From positions 13,461,501 to 13,525,500 of the forward strand of contig NC_088303.1 in the NCBI RefSeq assembly GCF_032854445.1: DNA of 64,000 nucleotides. The letters are read 5' to 3'. This stretch comes from Liolophura sinensis (Eukaryota > Mollusca > Polyplacophora > Chitonida > Chitonidae). Shown piece by piece: positions 36,801 to 63,743 of the stretch. Every line of letters begins with the position of its first letter. The first letter of the stretch is position 1. Position numbers and translations under genes: made by a program. The notes under the pieces were generated by a model. That model had not been told where the DNA came from. It saw nothing but the letters and a program-made list of their open reading frames with translations, and made no database searches.

Positions 36801-39800
36801 AATACCTGACAAAAATACAGTCAAAAATAACAACGTATACAACAAAAGATAGACAACTAATAAGATGAAATCATTAATTATGCAATTTTAATATCAAATA
36901 TAAAATTCCTCTTACAGTTGTTTAATGTTTTAACTGTTCGCTTATCTATTCAATGTGTAGATTTCAGTTTTAATATATGTGTTCAGAAATATATTCAAAG
37001 AACTGCTTACTCTCCAATTCCATCAAAGGCTGCCTCTTTACTGTAACTTCCACTGTCTGTGTTCAAACCATGCTGAAATATCAAATTCACATTTATTTCG
37101 AAAGTTGTTTCAACAGAAATAAAATGAAATTCATTGACACATTTCCTTTCGGAGAAGTACCAAGGCAAACCACATTTATAACTTTTAACTTTCAATGACT
37201 GCGATTTTGTAAATTTTTCCCCTATCATGACTTACCAAAACTAACAGCGCAGATGGCTCTTTCCCTTTCAGAACTGATTTTATCTGCAAACAAAAAAAAA
37301 TTCATAATTTTGAGGACATCATTCTGTGTTAAGATAAATGAGCTACAAACTTACATGTATATAAACATTGAAACACAGACACTGGACTTTAATGACTGTT
37401 ACAATAATTTTCAAATCTCATTCAAATCACACCATTATGCTACTATTTCTTACTATTCTCTTATTTTATATTTTATTGCATATGTATACATCAAAAGTAT
37501 TTAAGATCATAAAAACATTTACTTGCTCTAAGTCAAATAAGATGTGGGTAAAATCTGACTGTTGAAGTGAGTGAGTGAGTGCTTGGGGTTTAACGTAGTA
37601 CTTAACAATTTTTCGGTCACATGACGATGAAGGAATCCTTGAGTGCATATAATGTGCCTCCTTGTTGCAGGACGGATTTCCACCACTCTTTTATCTAGTG
37701 CTGCTTCACTGAGACGACTTACTGAAGGAAGTAAGCCGCCCCGCCTGAGCCATTATACTGATACGGGTCAACCAGTCGTTGCACTATCCCTTTCAAGCTG
37801 AACACCAAGCCAGGAAGTTACACTGATTCTTTGACAGAAAATTTTCCAGATTTCCTCATTTTTATTGTCCTTAAAGCCTTTATGCCAAAAAGTGGTTGAT
37901 GGCGTCCTCCTGTTGCATGGAGTTTACAGGAGACAACTTAATTCCATGTGACAAAGTCACATATGGAAAAGTTTAGCTGTAACTTGCTGAGAGTTGGTGG
38001 TTTATTCCAGGCACACTGGTTTAATTCACCCATACATGTGAAAACTGGACACTGTCTTATACATGTACGTGCAAAATTCTTGAGCATCAAATTAATGATA
38101 GTTTTTCACCCTTTCAATGAAATAAATAAATAATTATGAAGAATTAAATTTCTGTCTTAAGTAAATAAAGACATAAAATGTCTGCAGCTTCTATCATCTT
38201 ACATCAGGAACATAGTGCACCTCATCCACCCCATACTGAGCCATGAAGTCATCTGTGGTCTTCAATCTAAGGACAACAATATACAATATTTTAAAGAACT
38301 TCAAATCCTAAATGTGCTCAATAATATTATTTGTCTTCATAATGTGCCTAATCTAACTGTCTAATGAGGTGAAAACTTACCACGATTACAAACCAACACA
38401 ATCATAAATGTCATGAACGTACTGAATCATAAAGTTGGATAAATCAATATTAGCACTTGGCCTGATCTGTTAAGACAGAACCCATTTTCTTTGCACAGAA
38501 ATGTTTAAGGCACAAATGCATCTGATTACCTTCAAAAAAGCCATATGAAACTTCAAAAAAAAACAAAAATATATCCACCTTAACACTCATCGTTTTTAGC
38601 ATTCTCAGCTGTGTTAACCTACAATTGATTTCACCTCTTCACCTTCAATCAAATTAAACCAAAGCTAGCAGGATGGTCATCAGATTTCATGTATATTTAA
38701 AATGTAGTGTTCTTTTGGCCAATGTCATCAAAGTTTGAGGATACAGCTTTCAATGAGCACAAATTCAGCAGGTTGCCAATCAGCCACCAAGACAGATCTC
38801 ACACATTACTAACTTTCACAATTGAAGATTACTTCAAAAAATGTTGGCACAGCTTCTTCCGAACTTATTTATATTTACAACAGATATATTTTAATGAAGT
38901 CATTGTCCCATGCAAGTGAAACGGATTTCCTAAAAGATATCGGGCAAGTAGGATAGCTTTCCATGGCCATTGCAAGCGAGTGATGTACACCTCGCAACAA
39001 TTCTGTGGCAGAGGATTGCTTAAATTGGGCAGCAGGTGCACTAGGGGAGAGCTACTCAGAATTTTTAGATCACAGCTCAGACTACAGCAGAAACTCTTCG
39101 TCCTGAACAGACAAACACTTGGTGAATTTCACAGGAAGTGTTCTACGTGTATGGGAATGGTGTGTCACTCACAATGTTCAGTCTGTTATCAGGAAACCTG
39201 TTTATTTGCTCTCCTAATTCAATACATTATGTGTTTGTGCAGAAACAGTCATTTTCCCACTGGGATATTGTCCTATCTTCTAAACCAAACTCAAAAGACC
39301 ATTCTAAGGTTAACAGAACTCTGAGGATCGAGCAAAATGATTAATGATGACAACCAGTTTCCACCGTAAGTGGATACCCATACCTTCCCATCCAGACGGC
39401 ATAAGACTCGGGCAGTTTGGGGCAGAAGAGGATGGATTTGCCAGAATCAACCTCCACTGCCCCATAGAAGTCTGGTTCCTCCACTCCAAATGTCCAGTGG
39501 AAGTAAGACTCCTACAATGACATAACATAACAATATCTGTATAGGTTTATTTATTTATTTGATATGTGTTTTATGCCGTGCGCAAGAATACTTCACTATA
39601 CAACAGTAGCCAGCATCATGGTTGGAGGAAAACGGGCAGAGCGCCGGGGGAAACGCTCAGCCATCTGCACACTGCCTGTATACAATTCAATTATCAGCAG
39701 GATACATTATGCATTAATGTACACTATTGTGAGCATTACTAGAAAACCAATAGGTGGACAGACTGATGGACAGATCCAAATTAATATTCTTCGCCTTTTT

Positions 39801-42380
39801 GCAAAAATGTGGGATAATATAACTTGAAATGGTAATTTTCATAAAGAGAATGATATTACAAAACATGTTGGTAGAGATTATCAGAGCAGTTACCTGTCTG
39901 AAAAGTGGCTCATGGTCTGAACAGTACCTCATGACTGCCTCTCCCCCCTGCAGCACAACAATGGACCCCTTCTGTATGGTCCCACTGGATCTCAAGGCTT
40001 CACACAGGCGGCTGCGGTTCTGTTTGAACAGGGTCATAGGGACGGAAAGGGTGTGATCCCCACGGCAGAAGGCTGGCCTGAGCCAGACGACAGAAAGAAA
40101 CATTCAGTGCAATGATTTGATTTTGTAGGCCAAATCTACATTGATTGGGTTGGCCAAATTCAGGGCTTCAAAAAAAGTATAATTTTATTAGATTGCACAG
40201 AATAATGTCCTCAGAATATGCTTGAATAAACTTCTTGCAAACATGCAAAAAAAACGTTGAAGAATTACATCCCAGTACCTCACTTCATACAAAGAAAAAT
40301 CTGAAGATTTAAGGAGCTTTATAATGCATTGTTCCTTTTCTAATTTACTGGTTTATTACAGGCATAAAATTTAAGTTGGAATTGTTTTGACAAGCTAGAG
40401 GTCTGATAAAGTGCAGTCTGGCATGCGTACAATCATAAATCACTTAGTGTACACAGTTACAACTGCCATTAAGGATTTTGTCAGTGATGGGCCTAACCCG
40501 TCCTACACTATAACACGTCTATAAAAAAAAATGGTTCCTCTCCTAAAGTTTTCAGTTCAGATTTCTATACATCTTTGTTATTTTCCTCTGAGTGTTAATT
40601 TCTTAACACTGTCAAAATCCTGACCTTTTTCTCTTGCCTGAATAAAAAAAAATAGAATTTGCGAAACTGAGCTATCCTAACATTGGATGGTCTGGCCGCA
40701 AAGGCAAACTGATCTATTGTGGTATGATTTATACGTATACACACCTCAGTCAAGTGTAGGCAGGTCAAGCTACAACTTTCAATGTAAACCTTTCTATATA
40801 AACAGTATTTGTCATGCTTGTGCCAGTACACCTAGGCCTGGTTGTTCAAAACTGTCTAGAGACTTAACGGTGATACCAGATTTAGCTTTAATCCAGTCTT
40901 CAGTATTGTACTGAAAATTATCACGTGGCAGTGTATTAAATCTGAACTAAATCTACTTCTTTTCATTTAGCCTCTGTGCAACTGTATCGGTTGCTCAATT
41001 GTGCTAAATACATAAATATGCAATATGATTTAATAGCAATATTAGCTAACACATGTTTGAACAAATGGGTCCTGTATACATTACTTTATCAGCACTTACA
41101 AGCGTCAAAATGAACTTTCTTGACCACCATTAAAAAATCCACTGCTAAAACCATCTGTTCTGAAGAAATTTAACCTGTCTTGGGCATTCAGACATTCTAA
41201 TTCCGAGCACTCTGCTAACATGATATAATTAATTGTACTAGATTGGTCAACATAATTACAATTGACTTATTGACTGGGGTTTTAGAATTGTTTCGGTCAT
41301 ATCGTGATGGGGTCTTCCCTGAACAGGCTGGTCTCATCGATGACATGCTAATTCAACTGCCTCACTAAAATACCATGTAGGAGACACCAGACATGACACC
41401 CTCAACATAAAATCTCATAACAGAATTACTATATAGTATTCAATGGTCAAAATTAATTTGAAGCAAAGAAACTTCAGAGGAACACTTCTCACTATATCTT
41501 CTTTTGGATCGAAAGATTTACCTGAAGTTTCGATCAGAAGCTGTGTGAATTGGCCACCTTATATATACCTTGACCACTGAAAGTTTGCGTAAGAAGAAAG
41601 CCTTTCAATGAACCTGATCGGAAAGTCAATTGCGCACCAGTGCAATACGGACAAAATGGGCCAAATGTTCATAAACAAATAGAAGCACATGCTGATTCAT
41701 ACCAATGTAATCACATTACAAAATTTGCACAGATTGTAGTTTTTTAAGAACGTATATTTTTTCCAGTTTTCAGCTTGAAACTGACCTTTAGTCCATGTTA
41801 TGTTTCACCTGTCACAAAAACTCATTTAAAATGCATGACATTTGTTTAATAATGAATTATTTGTGACAGCCTATAATTACAATGCTTTGACCTGTGACAC
41901 GTGCAGTTACTAATTATTCCATCTATTTTCCCCCCAAGACATGAACGCATCATGGGAACGCACACCTGACATGATGACCTACATGTACCTGATAAGGTAT
42001 GAAAATTACAACCATAAAACCACATTCTATTTTCGTTTTCTTACTGTTCAAAATGTTTTTCAATTATTACCTATCTAACCAACTGTTGTGTCAGGTCTGT
42101 CAGTGTTAATTTTCCCTAACGGCTCAATCCCCTGGGCAAAGTCTTTTTCTTAAATCCTTCACGAAAACAAAAACTTATGAAAACTTTAATTTGCAACACT
42201 TTCCAAAAGTTTAGATCCCTAGCTGACGTCTCCTCCAAATGACATGAGACTGCATACAACATCAGCTGGAAGGAAACACGTGTGCATGATCTACATGGAC
42301 ACCACATGTAGTTCTCAACTGCCTAGAAAACAACAGTTACCAGCTAAGGTTTTAGGTAACATTACTTACTGCGCCTGCAT
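24883..42380 (-). CDS. PEPD: Prolidase, Xaa-Pro dipeptidase (16 exons, 494 aa after allowing one frameshift)
   Basis: Exons in transcript order (high to low): 42380-42370, 40077-39894, 39511-39384, 38266-38203, 37283-37236, 37072-37011, 36601-36557, 35414-35339, 34364-34318, 33298-33230, 30405-30328, 30079-29930, 28646-28462, 27989-27882, 26302-26219, 25029-24883. Splice sites are GT-AG and phases agree throughout except inside the twelfth exon. It hydrolyses dipeptides with C-terminal Pro or hydroxyproline in the cytosol (pita-bread metallopeptidase fold, two Mn ions; family knowledge). All five ligands are present: Asp274 and Asp285 ([13 protein letters not shown]), His368 (MPHGLGHF), Glu410 (LTIEPG) and Glu450 (VRIEDD), each two less than in the human enzyme. 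HYGH and GGYPE motifs are kept. Human PEPD is 493 aa. The first exon contributes only MQA plus two bases; that ATG is the only one joining in phase. Exon twelve has one extra base (about 29975-29979), giving a stop at 29967-29965. Confidence 0.95.
25128..25272 (+). mobile_element. 5'-truncated SINE in last PEPD intron
   Basis: GTCTGCCAGCAACCTGCGG through CTCCCACCATAATGCTGGC to the tail and an ATTAAATCAATCAATCAAA end. It is antisense to PEPD. Confidence 0.85.
26490..26835 (+). mobile_element. Possible 3' end of a non-LTR retrotransposon
   Basis: A G-rich then T-rich stretch ends in CCTTGGGGAAGAACCTTCCC (a hairpin-like phrase), then AAAAATAAAGATATTAC and a short TTA-type repeat. This is the usual look of a LINE 3' terminus. 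No reverse-transcriptase coding is present, so it would be a dead 3' fragment; a degenerate 3' UTR is the alternative. Confidence 0.3.
27218..27916 (-). repeat. 75/78-bp tandem array derived from a PEPD exon end and its splice donor
   Basis: Nine full intervals between successive GCACTGTG/GCAC marks (27235, 27310, 27385, 27460, 27538, 27613, 27691, 27766, 27841, 27917) are 75, 75, 75, 78, 75, 78, 75, 75 and 76 bp. On the minus strand each unit reads GTGCTGACCATAGAACCAGG (some GCACCAGG), then TTCATCAGCTG and GAGTTACTCA. The right-most unit is the true end of the PEPD exon 27989-27882 ([12 protein letters not shown]) with its GTGAGT donor. The array is therefore a serial duplication of the exon tail plus 5' splice site into the following intron. 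Units carry in-frame stops (TGA, TAG), so they cannot extend the protein. Confidence 0.9.
28060..28140. repeat. Fragment of a second dispersed repeat
   Basis: GGATAAACCACTGACCTTTG, then GTAAGTTACTGATAAGC and CTTTCCCACATGTGATG. Related phrases occur near 9075, 43020 and 55280, so this is an interspersed family distinct from the main SINE body. Confidence 0.5.
29001..29351 (-). mobile_element. tRNA-Pro-headed SINE (second family), copy 1
   Basis: Read on the minus strand, it starts with GGCCCTGATGGCACAGAG, a CCGCTTCGGGAGCGG anticodon-type hairpin (loop with CGG), then GGTTGAGTCACACC (B box). It ends in AAACCCCAAGCCCTCACTCA. GTTAGAA flanks both sides (28994-29000 and 29352-29358), a plausible target-site duplication. 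It lies in the PEPD intron between exons 12 and 13, in the same direction as the gene. Confidence 0.75.
29388..29880. repeat. 26-27-bp minisatellite in PEPD intron
   Basis: About eighteen units of GTCACACTAGCAGATGTC followed by TTTTTGCA or TTTGTACA variants. The frames across it on both strands are repeat artefacts. It begins just right of the tRNA-Pro-headed SINE and ends 50 bp before PEPD exon 12. Confidence 0.9.
29930..30079 (-). CDS. PEPD: PEPD exon 12, frame-broken
   Basis: The exon encodes [17 protein letters not shown] (two Mn ligands), then [14 protein letters not shown], after which the frame is lost. The expected continuation ([17 protein letters not shown]) is present one base out of register. 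The exon is 150 nt; the flanking exon phases demand 149. The extra base lies in the GGAAA run at about 29975-29979. As written, translation would stop at TAA 29967-29965. The run of short homopolymers makes a sequencing or assembly indel the simplest cause. Confidence 0.9.
30581..31060. mobile_element. Foldback (MITE-like) element in PEPD intron
   Basis: Two inverted arms of about 63 bp (30794-30856 and 30871-30933) are separated by about 14 bp: GACTCAGTGATAGGATACGC on the left pairs with GCGTATTCTATCACTGAG on the right. The arms are flanked by a pair of directly repeated segments (about 30581-30712 and 30939-31060) sharing ATACTCCGCTTT/ATATTCTGCTTT and TTATCTCCCTT. A relative is at 11140-11470. 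There is no transposase coding. Confidence 0.75.
31200..31733 (+). pseudogene. Degraded DUF3504/Crypton-type (tyrosine-recombinase-like) sequence
   Basis: Antisense to PEPD, within the intron between exons 10 and 11. Pieces in more than one frame read [17 protein letters not shown], then [59 protein letters not shown] and [19 protein letters not shown]. The order and spacing resemble the DUF3504 domain of Crypton transposons and the ZMYM/QRICH/KCTD1 proteins derived from them (from memory, no search run). Stops at 31518-31520, 31555-31557 and 31564-31566 and a frame change show it is dead. Confidence 0.6.
31893..32105 (+). mobile_element. Probable third SINE-type repeat with tRNA-like B box
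   Basis: Contains GTGTTCAAATCCAGCTCTGG (B-box match), then GGTACCCGGAAAAGGTAGG and CACTCTGGTTTCCTCTGCCC. The layout is SINE-like, but I see only one copy in this window, so the call rests on the B box and overall style. Confidence 0.35.
32688..33016 (-). mobile_element. tRNA-Pro-headed SINE (second family), copy 2, with target-site duplication
   Basis: Flanked by a perfect 15-bp direct repeat, AGTAAAACATGTGAG (32673-32687 and 33017-33031), the mark of LINE-type retroposition. The element runs from TGAGTGAGTGCTTGGGG at low coordinates to the tRNA-like head at high coordinates, so it is on the minus strand. The last 20 bases of the head seen in copy 1 are missing. Confidence 0.88.
33146..33203 (-). 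mobile_element. Short inverted SINE tail beside PEPD exon 10
   Basis: TATTTATTTATTTATTTG, then GGTGTTTTACGCCGTACTC. It ends abruptly about 27 bp from the exon's donor site, so it lies inside the intron's 5' region. Confidence 0.75.
33690..33910. repeat. Diverged interspersed repeat
   Basis: Has GAATGCTTGGGCTTAATAC at the left and TTATACTGACACCAGGCC at the right, related to the repeats at 6318-6540 and 41267-41405 and more distantly to the tRNA-Pro-headed SINE. Confidence 0.5.
34110..34230 (-). mobile_element. SINE tail, inverted, in PEPD intron
   Basis: ATTTATTTATTTATATGATG, TTTTACGCCGTACTCAAG, AATATTTCACCTATACAACG, CTGCCAGC. It is truncated in the body. Confidence 0.8.
34502..34750 (-). 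mobile_element. SINE, inverted, near full length, in PEPD intron
   Basis: TTATTTATTTAATTGGTG, TTTTATGCTGTACTCAAG, CAAACCTTCCCACACACG, CATGAGCTGGACATGAAC (B-box region) and then a degraded head. A minus-strand frame across its right part is repeat sequence. Confidence 0.8.
35681..36235. repeat. 20-bp (40-bp higher-order) minisatellite in PEPD intron
   Basis: Units AATGTGACAGTTGCATAAGT and AATGTGACAGTTGTACAATT alternate, giving a 40-bp higher-order period over about 550 bp. Variant units carry GTGGCAG or CTTAATCC. It starts about 270 bp upstream (in transcript sense) of PEPD exon 8. Confidence 0.92.
37567..37822 (-). mobile_element. tRNA-Pro-headed SINE (second family), copy 3, truncated
   Basis: AGTGAGTGAGTGCTTGGGG through ACGACTTACTGAAGG and GATACGGGTCAACCAG to CCAGGAAGTTACA, where similarity stops before the tRNA-like head. 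It is in the same orientation as copies 1 and 2. Confidence 0.85.
39546..39680 (-). mobile_element. SINE tail, inverted, in PEPD intron 2
   Basis: TTATTTATTTATTTGATATG, TGTTTTATGCCGTGCGCAAG, AATACTTCACTATACAACAG, then the body to CACACTGCC. It is truncated at the head side. Confidence 0.8.
40078..42369 (-). other. PEPD intron 1 (about 2.3 kb)
   Basis: Mostly unique AT-rich sequence. It contains the diverged repeat at 41267-41405 (GATACATG-type phrases, GGTTTTAGAATTG, TTTCGGTCATATCG). I see no exon or RNA gene. Confidence 0.5.
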
Positions 42381-43392
42381 TTCGGCCGTCCGTCTTAGAG
42401 CTATATGACAAGGGAGAAATAAATGACAACTCGACACACCCCCGTTGGTTGTGGATAGTGAAACTTCATGCGCTTCTTTGAGCAGCGCCACCTGTCGTTC
42501 TCTTGTCACAGGGGGAATAATGCTGATGGTACTTTTCATTCAATTATTTTGAGTATTTACAAATCTGTTGTCTACTAATTTCTTTCAAATTCTTATTGTT
42601 GACGTTTTGGGGGCAGGTTTATATTGGCCAAGCAGTTAAATGGATTTTCGTTAACTTTTGTCGATGTTGGGTAAGGCTACCTGATGAGATGCTTCGTTAA
42701 CTTGGATCAATGTTTGGTAAGCCTACCTGATGAGATGCTTAGCTCAGTCTCCTTCATTCATACACATAATGAACCGACATCATGTTGTCTAAATGTTCTT
42801 TAGAATGGTGTAAAACAACAATCAAATGGAGATTAGATGGAGTGGTTTTAATATCTTCATTGTTTTTGATCAAGTTCCTTACCAATCTAGAGGTTTTTGA
42901 CATCAAAGCCTACAGTGACAGCATGGGTTTATTTTATCTGTTTATTTCATTGTTGTTGAACACCATACTCAAGAAGTCTGCTCTTGTATGAAAGTGGCCT
43001 GTGTTATGGGTGAGGAAACTTAACGTGTACTGGGCAAACCACTGGCCTTAAGCACTGACAAACCTTGAATTCCCACAAGTGACATACAGATATCACCCCA
43101 CAACTGAACAAAACAAATGGTCTTCAACAAATGTCAGACTGCTCTAACAGCCCCTCAAACGTCGTTGACGGCTTATTGTCACCATAGCCCCACAAACGGT
43201 GAGATCTTGGGAATGTACAAATTAACTGTCTAAGGCTGGGTTTGAATCTACACCTCATGTTCCTAATGAATAAAAGGCAAAACATTTTCAGCATTCTGCT
43301 TTCTAGGGATGACTACCAACAATTAATGCCAAGTTTCTCATTTTCAAATCAGCAACATTCAGGACAAACAGCTTTAATAAAATAATATTCTT
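42381..43392. other. PEPD upstream region / gap to DEF8 3' end
   Basis: Immediately upstream of the PEPD ATG there is no TATA box at a convincing distance, so a TATA-less promoter is likely. Further right are a possible SINE tail remnant (AATGGTGTAAAACAACAATC, near 42804) and a CAAACCACTGGCCTTAAGC repeat phrase near 43033. Confidence 0.35.
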
Positions 43393-43398
43393 TTTATT
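43393..43398 (-). terminator. Candidate distal poly(A) signal of DEF8
   Basis: AATAAA on the minus strand in an AT-rich stretch 3.4 kb after the DEF8 stop. It is a possible end for a long 3' UTR, but other AATAAA words lie in between, so the choice is a guess. Confidence 0.25.
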
Positions 43399-46290
43399 CA
43401 TAAAATATTATAAATCACAAAATATTTTGTAATTACAAAGATTAATCACTGACTGGGCCTAACATCACTAAAAGGCAACCACACGGTAACCACACGTATC
43501 ATAAAACATAACACGTTTTTAAATGCTTACAAATATATCTGCATAGCAATACATAAAATAATCACTGCAGCTATGAAGAATATAGCTTAAATCACATGCG
43601 TGCACAAAGATACACATGCAAAAGCTGTACAGATTTACAGAGATACATGAATTATTAGAAAGCCACACAAACAGTTTGACTGTGTAACACACCATTTCAG
43701 CTGTGCACAACAAGTACTACAATGTAATATTTCATATATGTAAGTGCAGGCACATTATTCACACCTGTGTGTATCAGAGTGAAAGAAAATAGAACATGAA
43801 GCAGGCGTTAATTTTAGCATGAAGATAAATGGAAGCTATATCCGAAATTAGCTTATTTTTTAGGATTTATATCACTGGGTTAAATGTAAATGTAGGCAAA
43901 TCTAGAATTCTAAGGTGAGCAAAAATTCCGGAAAAAATTTATGCTCCAACCCAAATCAAGTAAGCACATTTTCACACCATCTCTGTCATCTTCACACTCT
44001 GGAAATAACTGATGCAATGTAACTAAATTTCATGGTAAATCAATCCATCAGGGACAAAAATATAAGTTTTATGTGCATTTAAAAATGTACGCTTTGGGTG
44101 TAAAATTTTATGTCATTTACCATAAAGCTATATAGATGTTGATTTTCCTAACTTGTAGGTGCTCATGTTTTTTCCTTACCAAAATCTGAATTTAATAGTA
44201 ATCAGAGATATGATATAAATACATCCCATTCAAGAAAAAGATGTTCAAAGCAAGCTATATATAGTGCTCACCAGCACTAACTTCTGCATGTCCAATTTAT
44301 TTTTCAATACATAGTTGAAGTCTTAACTCTGGGAGTGTCTGACAAAAATATTTTCCCTGGAGTGAACATGATTATATGCGAAACACAATAACGTTATTTT
44401 AGCCTTCAAATAAAGAATATACCACCAAAATGATTATGTGGCAAAAACAACAAAGTCACATAACATTCCTGCTAATTAAATCTCTAACATACTGGAAACA
44501 TACACTGTGTATGATATATTTATGTCAGAATACATACATACATATTTTATGTAAAACAAGTGGAGTGTGTTGTGTATGTGGAGTTAGGAACCATCATTTA
44601 ATTTACCCTGGGCATGTACATGTAGATGGCAGAGATCAGAGATCAACTGTTGTACACTGTATGGCCAGTGAGTTAAGTCAGACTTTTAAAGTCTGTCTCA
44701 ATATTAGACTTCAAATCTATACAAAGCAAACTCTAGTCTGCATGAAACTTTGTATCAGTTGCACTATAATCTGATTTACTTGACAGGTGTAACTACACTG
44801 GGTTTAGCTGTTCACTGTTTGAAACTATGACCTATATATAACGTTTATAAACGCTACATATGGCCTTTAAGTCAAGAATGATACAAAATTTCCCACTGTA
44901 AGTCCACAACATACATCTCTTAGCACCTTACCCTTGTTCACACATGTCAAATGATAAATTTTGCAATACTGCATTCTCCAAAATTTGAAAAAAAGTTTGA
45001 AATTTGTTTTGAAGATCTTTCACAATTAAGTGCTAACAAAATTCCATTCAAACAAACTAAAATAGCAACTATGTTATTTGCCAGAAGTGAGGCCCTGGGG
45101 TGTAAAAGCCAGGCTGCAATTTTTCAAAATCTTTATCGAATGACACAAAAGTGACCAGTCCTCCACTCAGCACATGTAATTACTCTTCACAGAACAAGTG
45201 TTTCACTCCTCAATCTTTCTATATCTTTATAAACTATAGACCATTATGAAGTTTTTATCTACCCTAAATTCTCAAAAAATTCATCAGTAAAGTACATCTT
45301 TAGATGCAATTCAAAAACACAATTCATAAGATTTTGAAAATGAAAAAAATTTTCACAGAAACTCTGAAATACATGTAACTTAGCCAGGTCAGAGTAACAT
45401 TCCTCTAATATGCCAAACAAGCACACTATGTCTGTGGTCAAATTTACTGAGGATTTAGGTGTAGGGTAACATACTTCATGTAAGATATTTTTTAAAATGA
45501 TGCAAAATTTTTTCCTAGGCTAGATGCAAAGCGACATGATAATGTATCCTGTGGAGAATGCATTTCAAAATTTGTGACATAGTGACATAGCAGTTCACAT
45601 TTGTGTTAAATGTAAATTTACATGTAGTCATGTCATGTTGTTATAATTGCGTTAGCTAATAAACAATGTGCTAATTATATCATTTTGCCCTTCGCAAGTT
45701 GTGGTTTTTGTACCTAGTGGAAATTGGTCTTTTGTGTACAAGTTTGCTGGAGTTTAGCAAATCATTCTACATTTGTGAGTCAAACAGCGACTTTATTAAA
45801 AACCAATTTAAATCATACACAAAAATGTAATATCTGACCTTGAGTATTAAAAATATGGGTGATGTTTCATAAATAATCTCTCAGTTTGATTTCCACATGA
45901 AATCCTAGTAAATATATTATGTAGGTATATACAGCTGCATATATAAAGCCATAAAATTTTCATGAAGGCAAGACTCTAATGGTGGTATGATGAACGGTGA
46001 AGGAAAAGTTTAGGTGACGGAACAACTAAACAGACTAGAACGGTGTTTTTGAGGAAAGCCTCAACTAAGCTTGTTCCCATCTCAGTATTACAGACAGCAG
46101 ATAGTCACGTAGCGACCACAGCTTAAAGTAGTAAATCCAGAAGAAACTGACATAGGTCTGGGTTGCATGTGGACGGTTCTTGATGCCCACAGCACTGATT
46201 GCCATGGTACATCTACACATACACAAAACAGGCATGAAATATTAAGAGAGCTTTATACAAGTGAGCTGCCCAGGGGTTCTGACTTCTTAG
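43399..46290 (-). other. Probable DEF8 3' UTR or downstream flank
   Basis: AT-rich, without SINEs, tandem arrays or credible exons over about 2.9 kb. That is unlike the repeat-rich introns around it and fits a long 3' UTR. No direct evidence of transcription can be read from sequence. Confidence 0.3.
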
Positions 46291-46804
46291 CTCTTCCGTT
46301 ACAACTGGGAGTTCTCATGAACGATGATCACTCATTAGTCAGGTTCTTCAAACTTCTCATGAAGGATGAATTTTATCTGGCATCTTCAGACATATAATGA
46401 AAGATGAATAACTAGTGTGAGTCCTCAGTCTTCTCAATCATGAAGAATGAATCACTAGCTGGGATCTTCAGCCTCCTAAGCCAAGAAGGACGAATCAATA
46501 GCTGGAGTTCTCAGTCTTCTTAGTCAAGAGGGATGAATCACACTAGCTGGAGTTCTCAGTCTTCTAAGTGAAGAAGGATGAATCACTACCAGGAATCCTT
46601 AGCCGAGGTCTTCAGACTGCTCTTTACTGATTTATCATTAGCTGAAGTCTTTTGGCCTCTAATGAATCATTAGCTGTGCGCGTCCAATTTGTAATGAATG
46701 AACGGGAGGACCATCTTTCATCATCTTGATGAATCTTAAGCTGTGAGTGTCCAATTTCTCATGTCCAATGCACCATCAAGAGGGAACTTTACACTGATGA
46801 ACTA

Positions 46805-62637
<15,833 letters not shown>

Positions 62638-62674
62638 GGCCTCACACTGACCATCAAGGTATAGATGTCAACCT
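62638..62674 (-). other. DEF8: DEF8 5' UTR segment with upstream splice acceptor
   Basis: On the minus strand a CCCTTTTTAG acceptor-like site lies about 37 bases before the ATG, followed by a TGA in frame with the start. This suggests a non-coding first exon further upstream (higher coordinates), which I could not place. Confidence 0.4.
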
Positions 62675-63504
62675 AAAAAGGGTCTGTAATACAAACACAA
62701 GTAACAACCACATCATTAAAGTGTAACATCATTATGGGATCACTATTTCTCAAAGAAACAGCTGTATAGAAAAATATATGATGACAGCAAAACAGAGGGC
62801 TACATGAAGTTCAACATTCAAAAGTTGTGATTTCACACGTTTGCAAAGAATATACCAGCAGCTCTTCCAAAGAAACACGACTAAAAGACGTAATTTTGTG
62901 GGTAGTTGCTAGACAGATCTGTCATGTTTGTCAGCTTAAATGATTCCATTAGGAACTTTCACAAAATCTTGTTTTAGAGCTGTGTTACTTTCTCTTGTTT
63001 AGACCTGCAGGAATTTCTGAAATTCTGATTATTGAAATCAACTGATTTATCAATGACTGAGTCAATGAACATGTCAGGTTTTATAACTGGACGTTACAGA
63101 ATCTGTTTAAATCTGAGTGTTGTTGCAATAAAAAATACATGGAGATTACACACTCCGATCATGGATAGGATGAAAGCTTGATTATTCAAAATTAGTGATA
63201 CAAGTGATAGCAAATTTAATAGGCCTATTTCTTAGCCCAGTGGTATACAGAGTTAATAAAGCATAGAGCACTAGGTGGCAGCCTATCTGTTCCACACGGA
63301 AAAACTACATTTACAATGGGAAGCTTGTTCTCATATACTGTCTATGCACAGATTCCCTAAGTCATCAAAAGTGTAGATTCATGTAGTTCACAAAAAGCCA
63401 ACATCACTGAACCACACTTGAACAGTCATCCAGCCATCTGAACTTTTGAATCAAACAAATCAAACCATTGTTCTGAGTTTGAACTTACACCAAGTTGATG
63501 TGCC
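62675..63504. other. Upstream/intron region of DEF8, nothing recognised
   Basis: AT-rich, no frame or repeat supported. Confidence 0.4.
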
Positions 63505-63595
63505 CTGTTTCCTCCCACCATAATGCTGGCCGCAGTCGTCTAAGTGAAATATTCTTCAGTATGGCGTAAAGGACCAAGCAAATAAATCAACTAAA
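63505..63595 (+). mobile_element. 5'-truncated SINE
   Basis: CCTGTTTCCTCCCACCATAA, TGCTGGCCGCAGTCGTC, TAAGTGAAATATTCTTCAG, ATGGCGTAAAGG and a CAAATAAATC end. Confidence 0.85.
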
Positions 63596-63622
63596 TACAC
63601 CACGTTGAGGAACGGTTCCTGC

Positions 63623-63743
63623 GGGCTGTTCAAAAAAAGACTTTTTGTTGCGAATTTATATGTTTTTTCTCTTTTATGCCTTTGAAAATAAGGTTACTTT
63701 AGTCAATGGATTTTGTTGTAAACCGTTTATCTTTTGAACAGCC
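63623..63743. mobile_element. Small inverted-repeat element
   Basis: Left end GGGCTGTTCAAAA, right end TTTTGAACAGCC: a short perfect inverted terminus around about 95 bp of AT-rich DNA. It lies just right of the truncated SINE. The target duplication is not clear. Confidence 0.5.
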
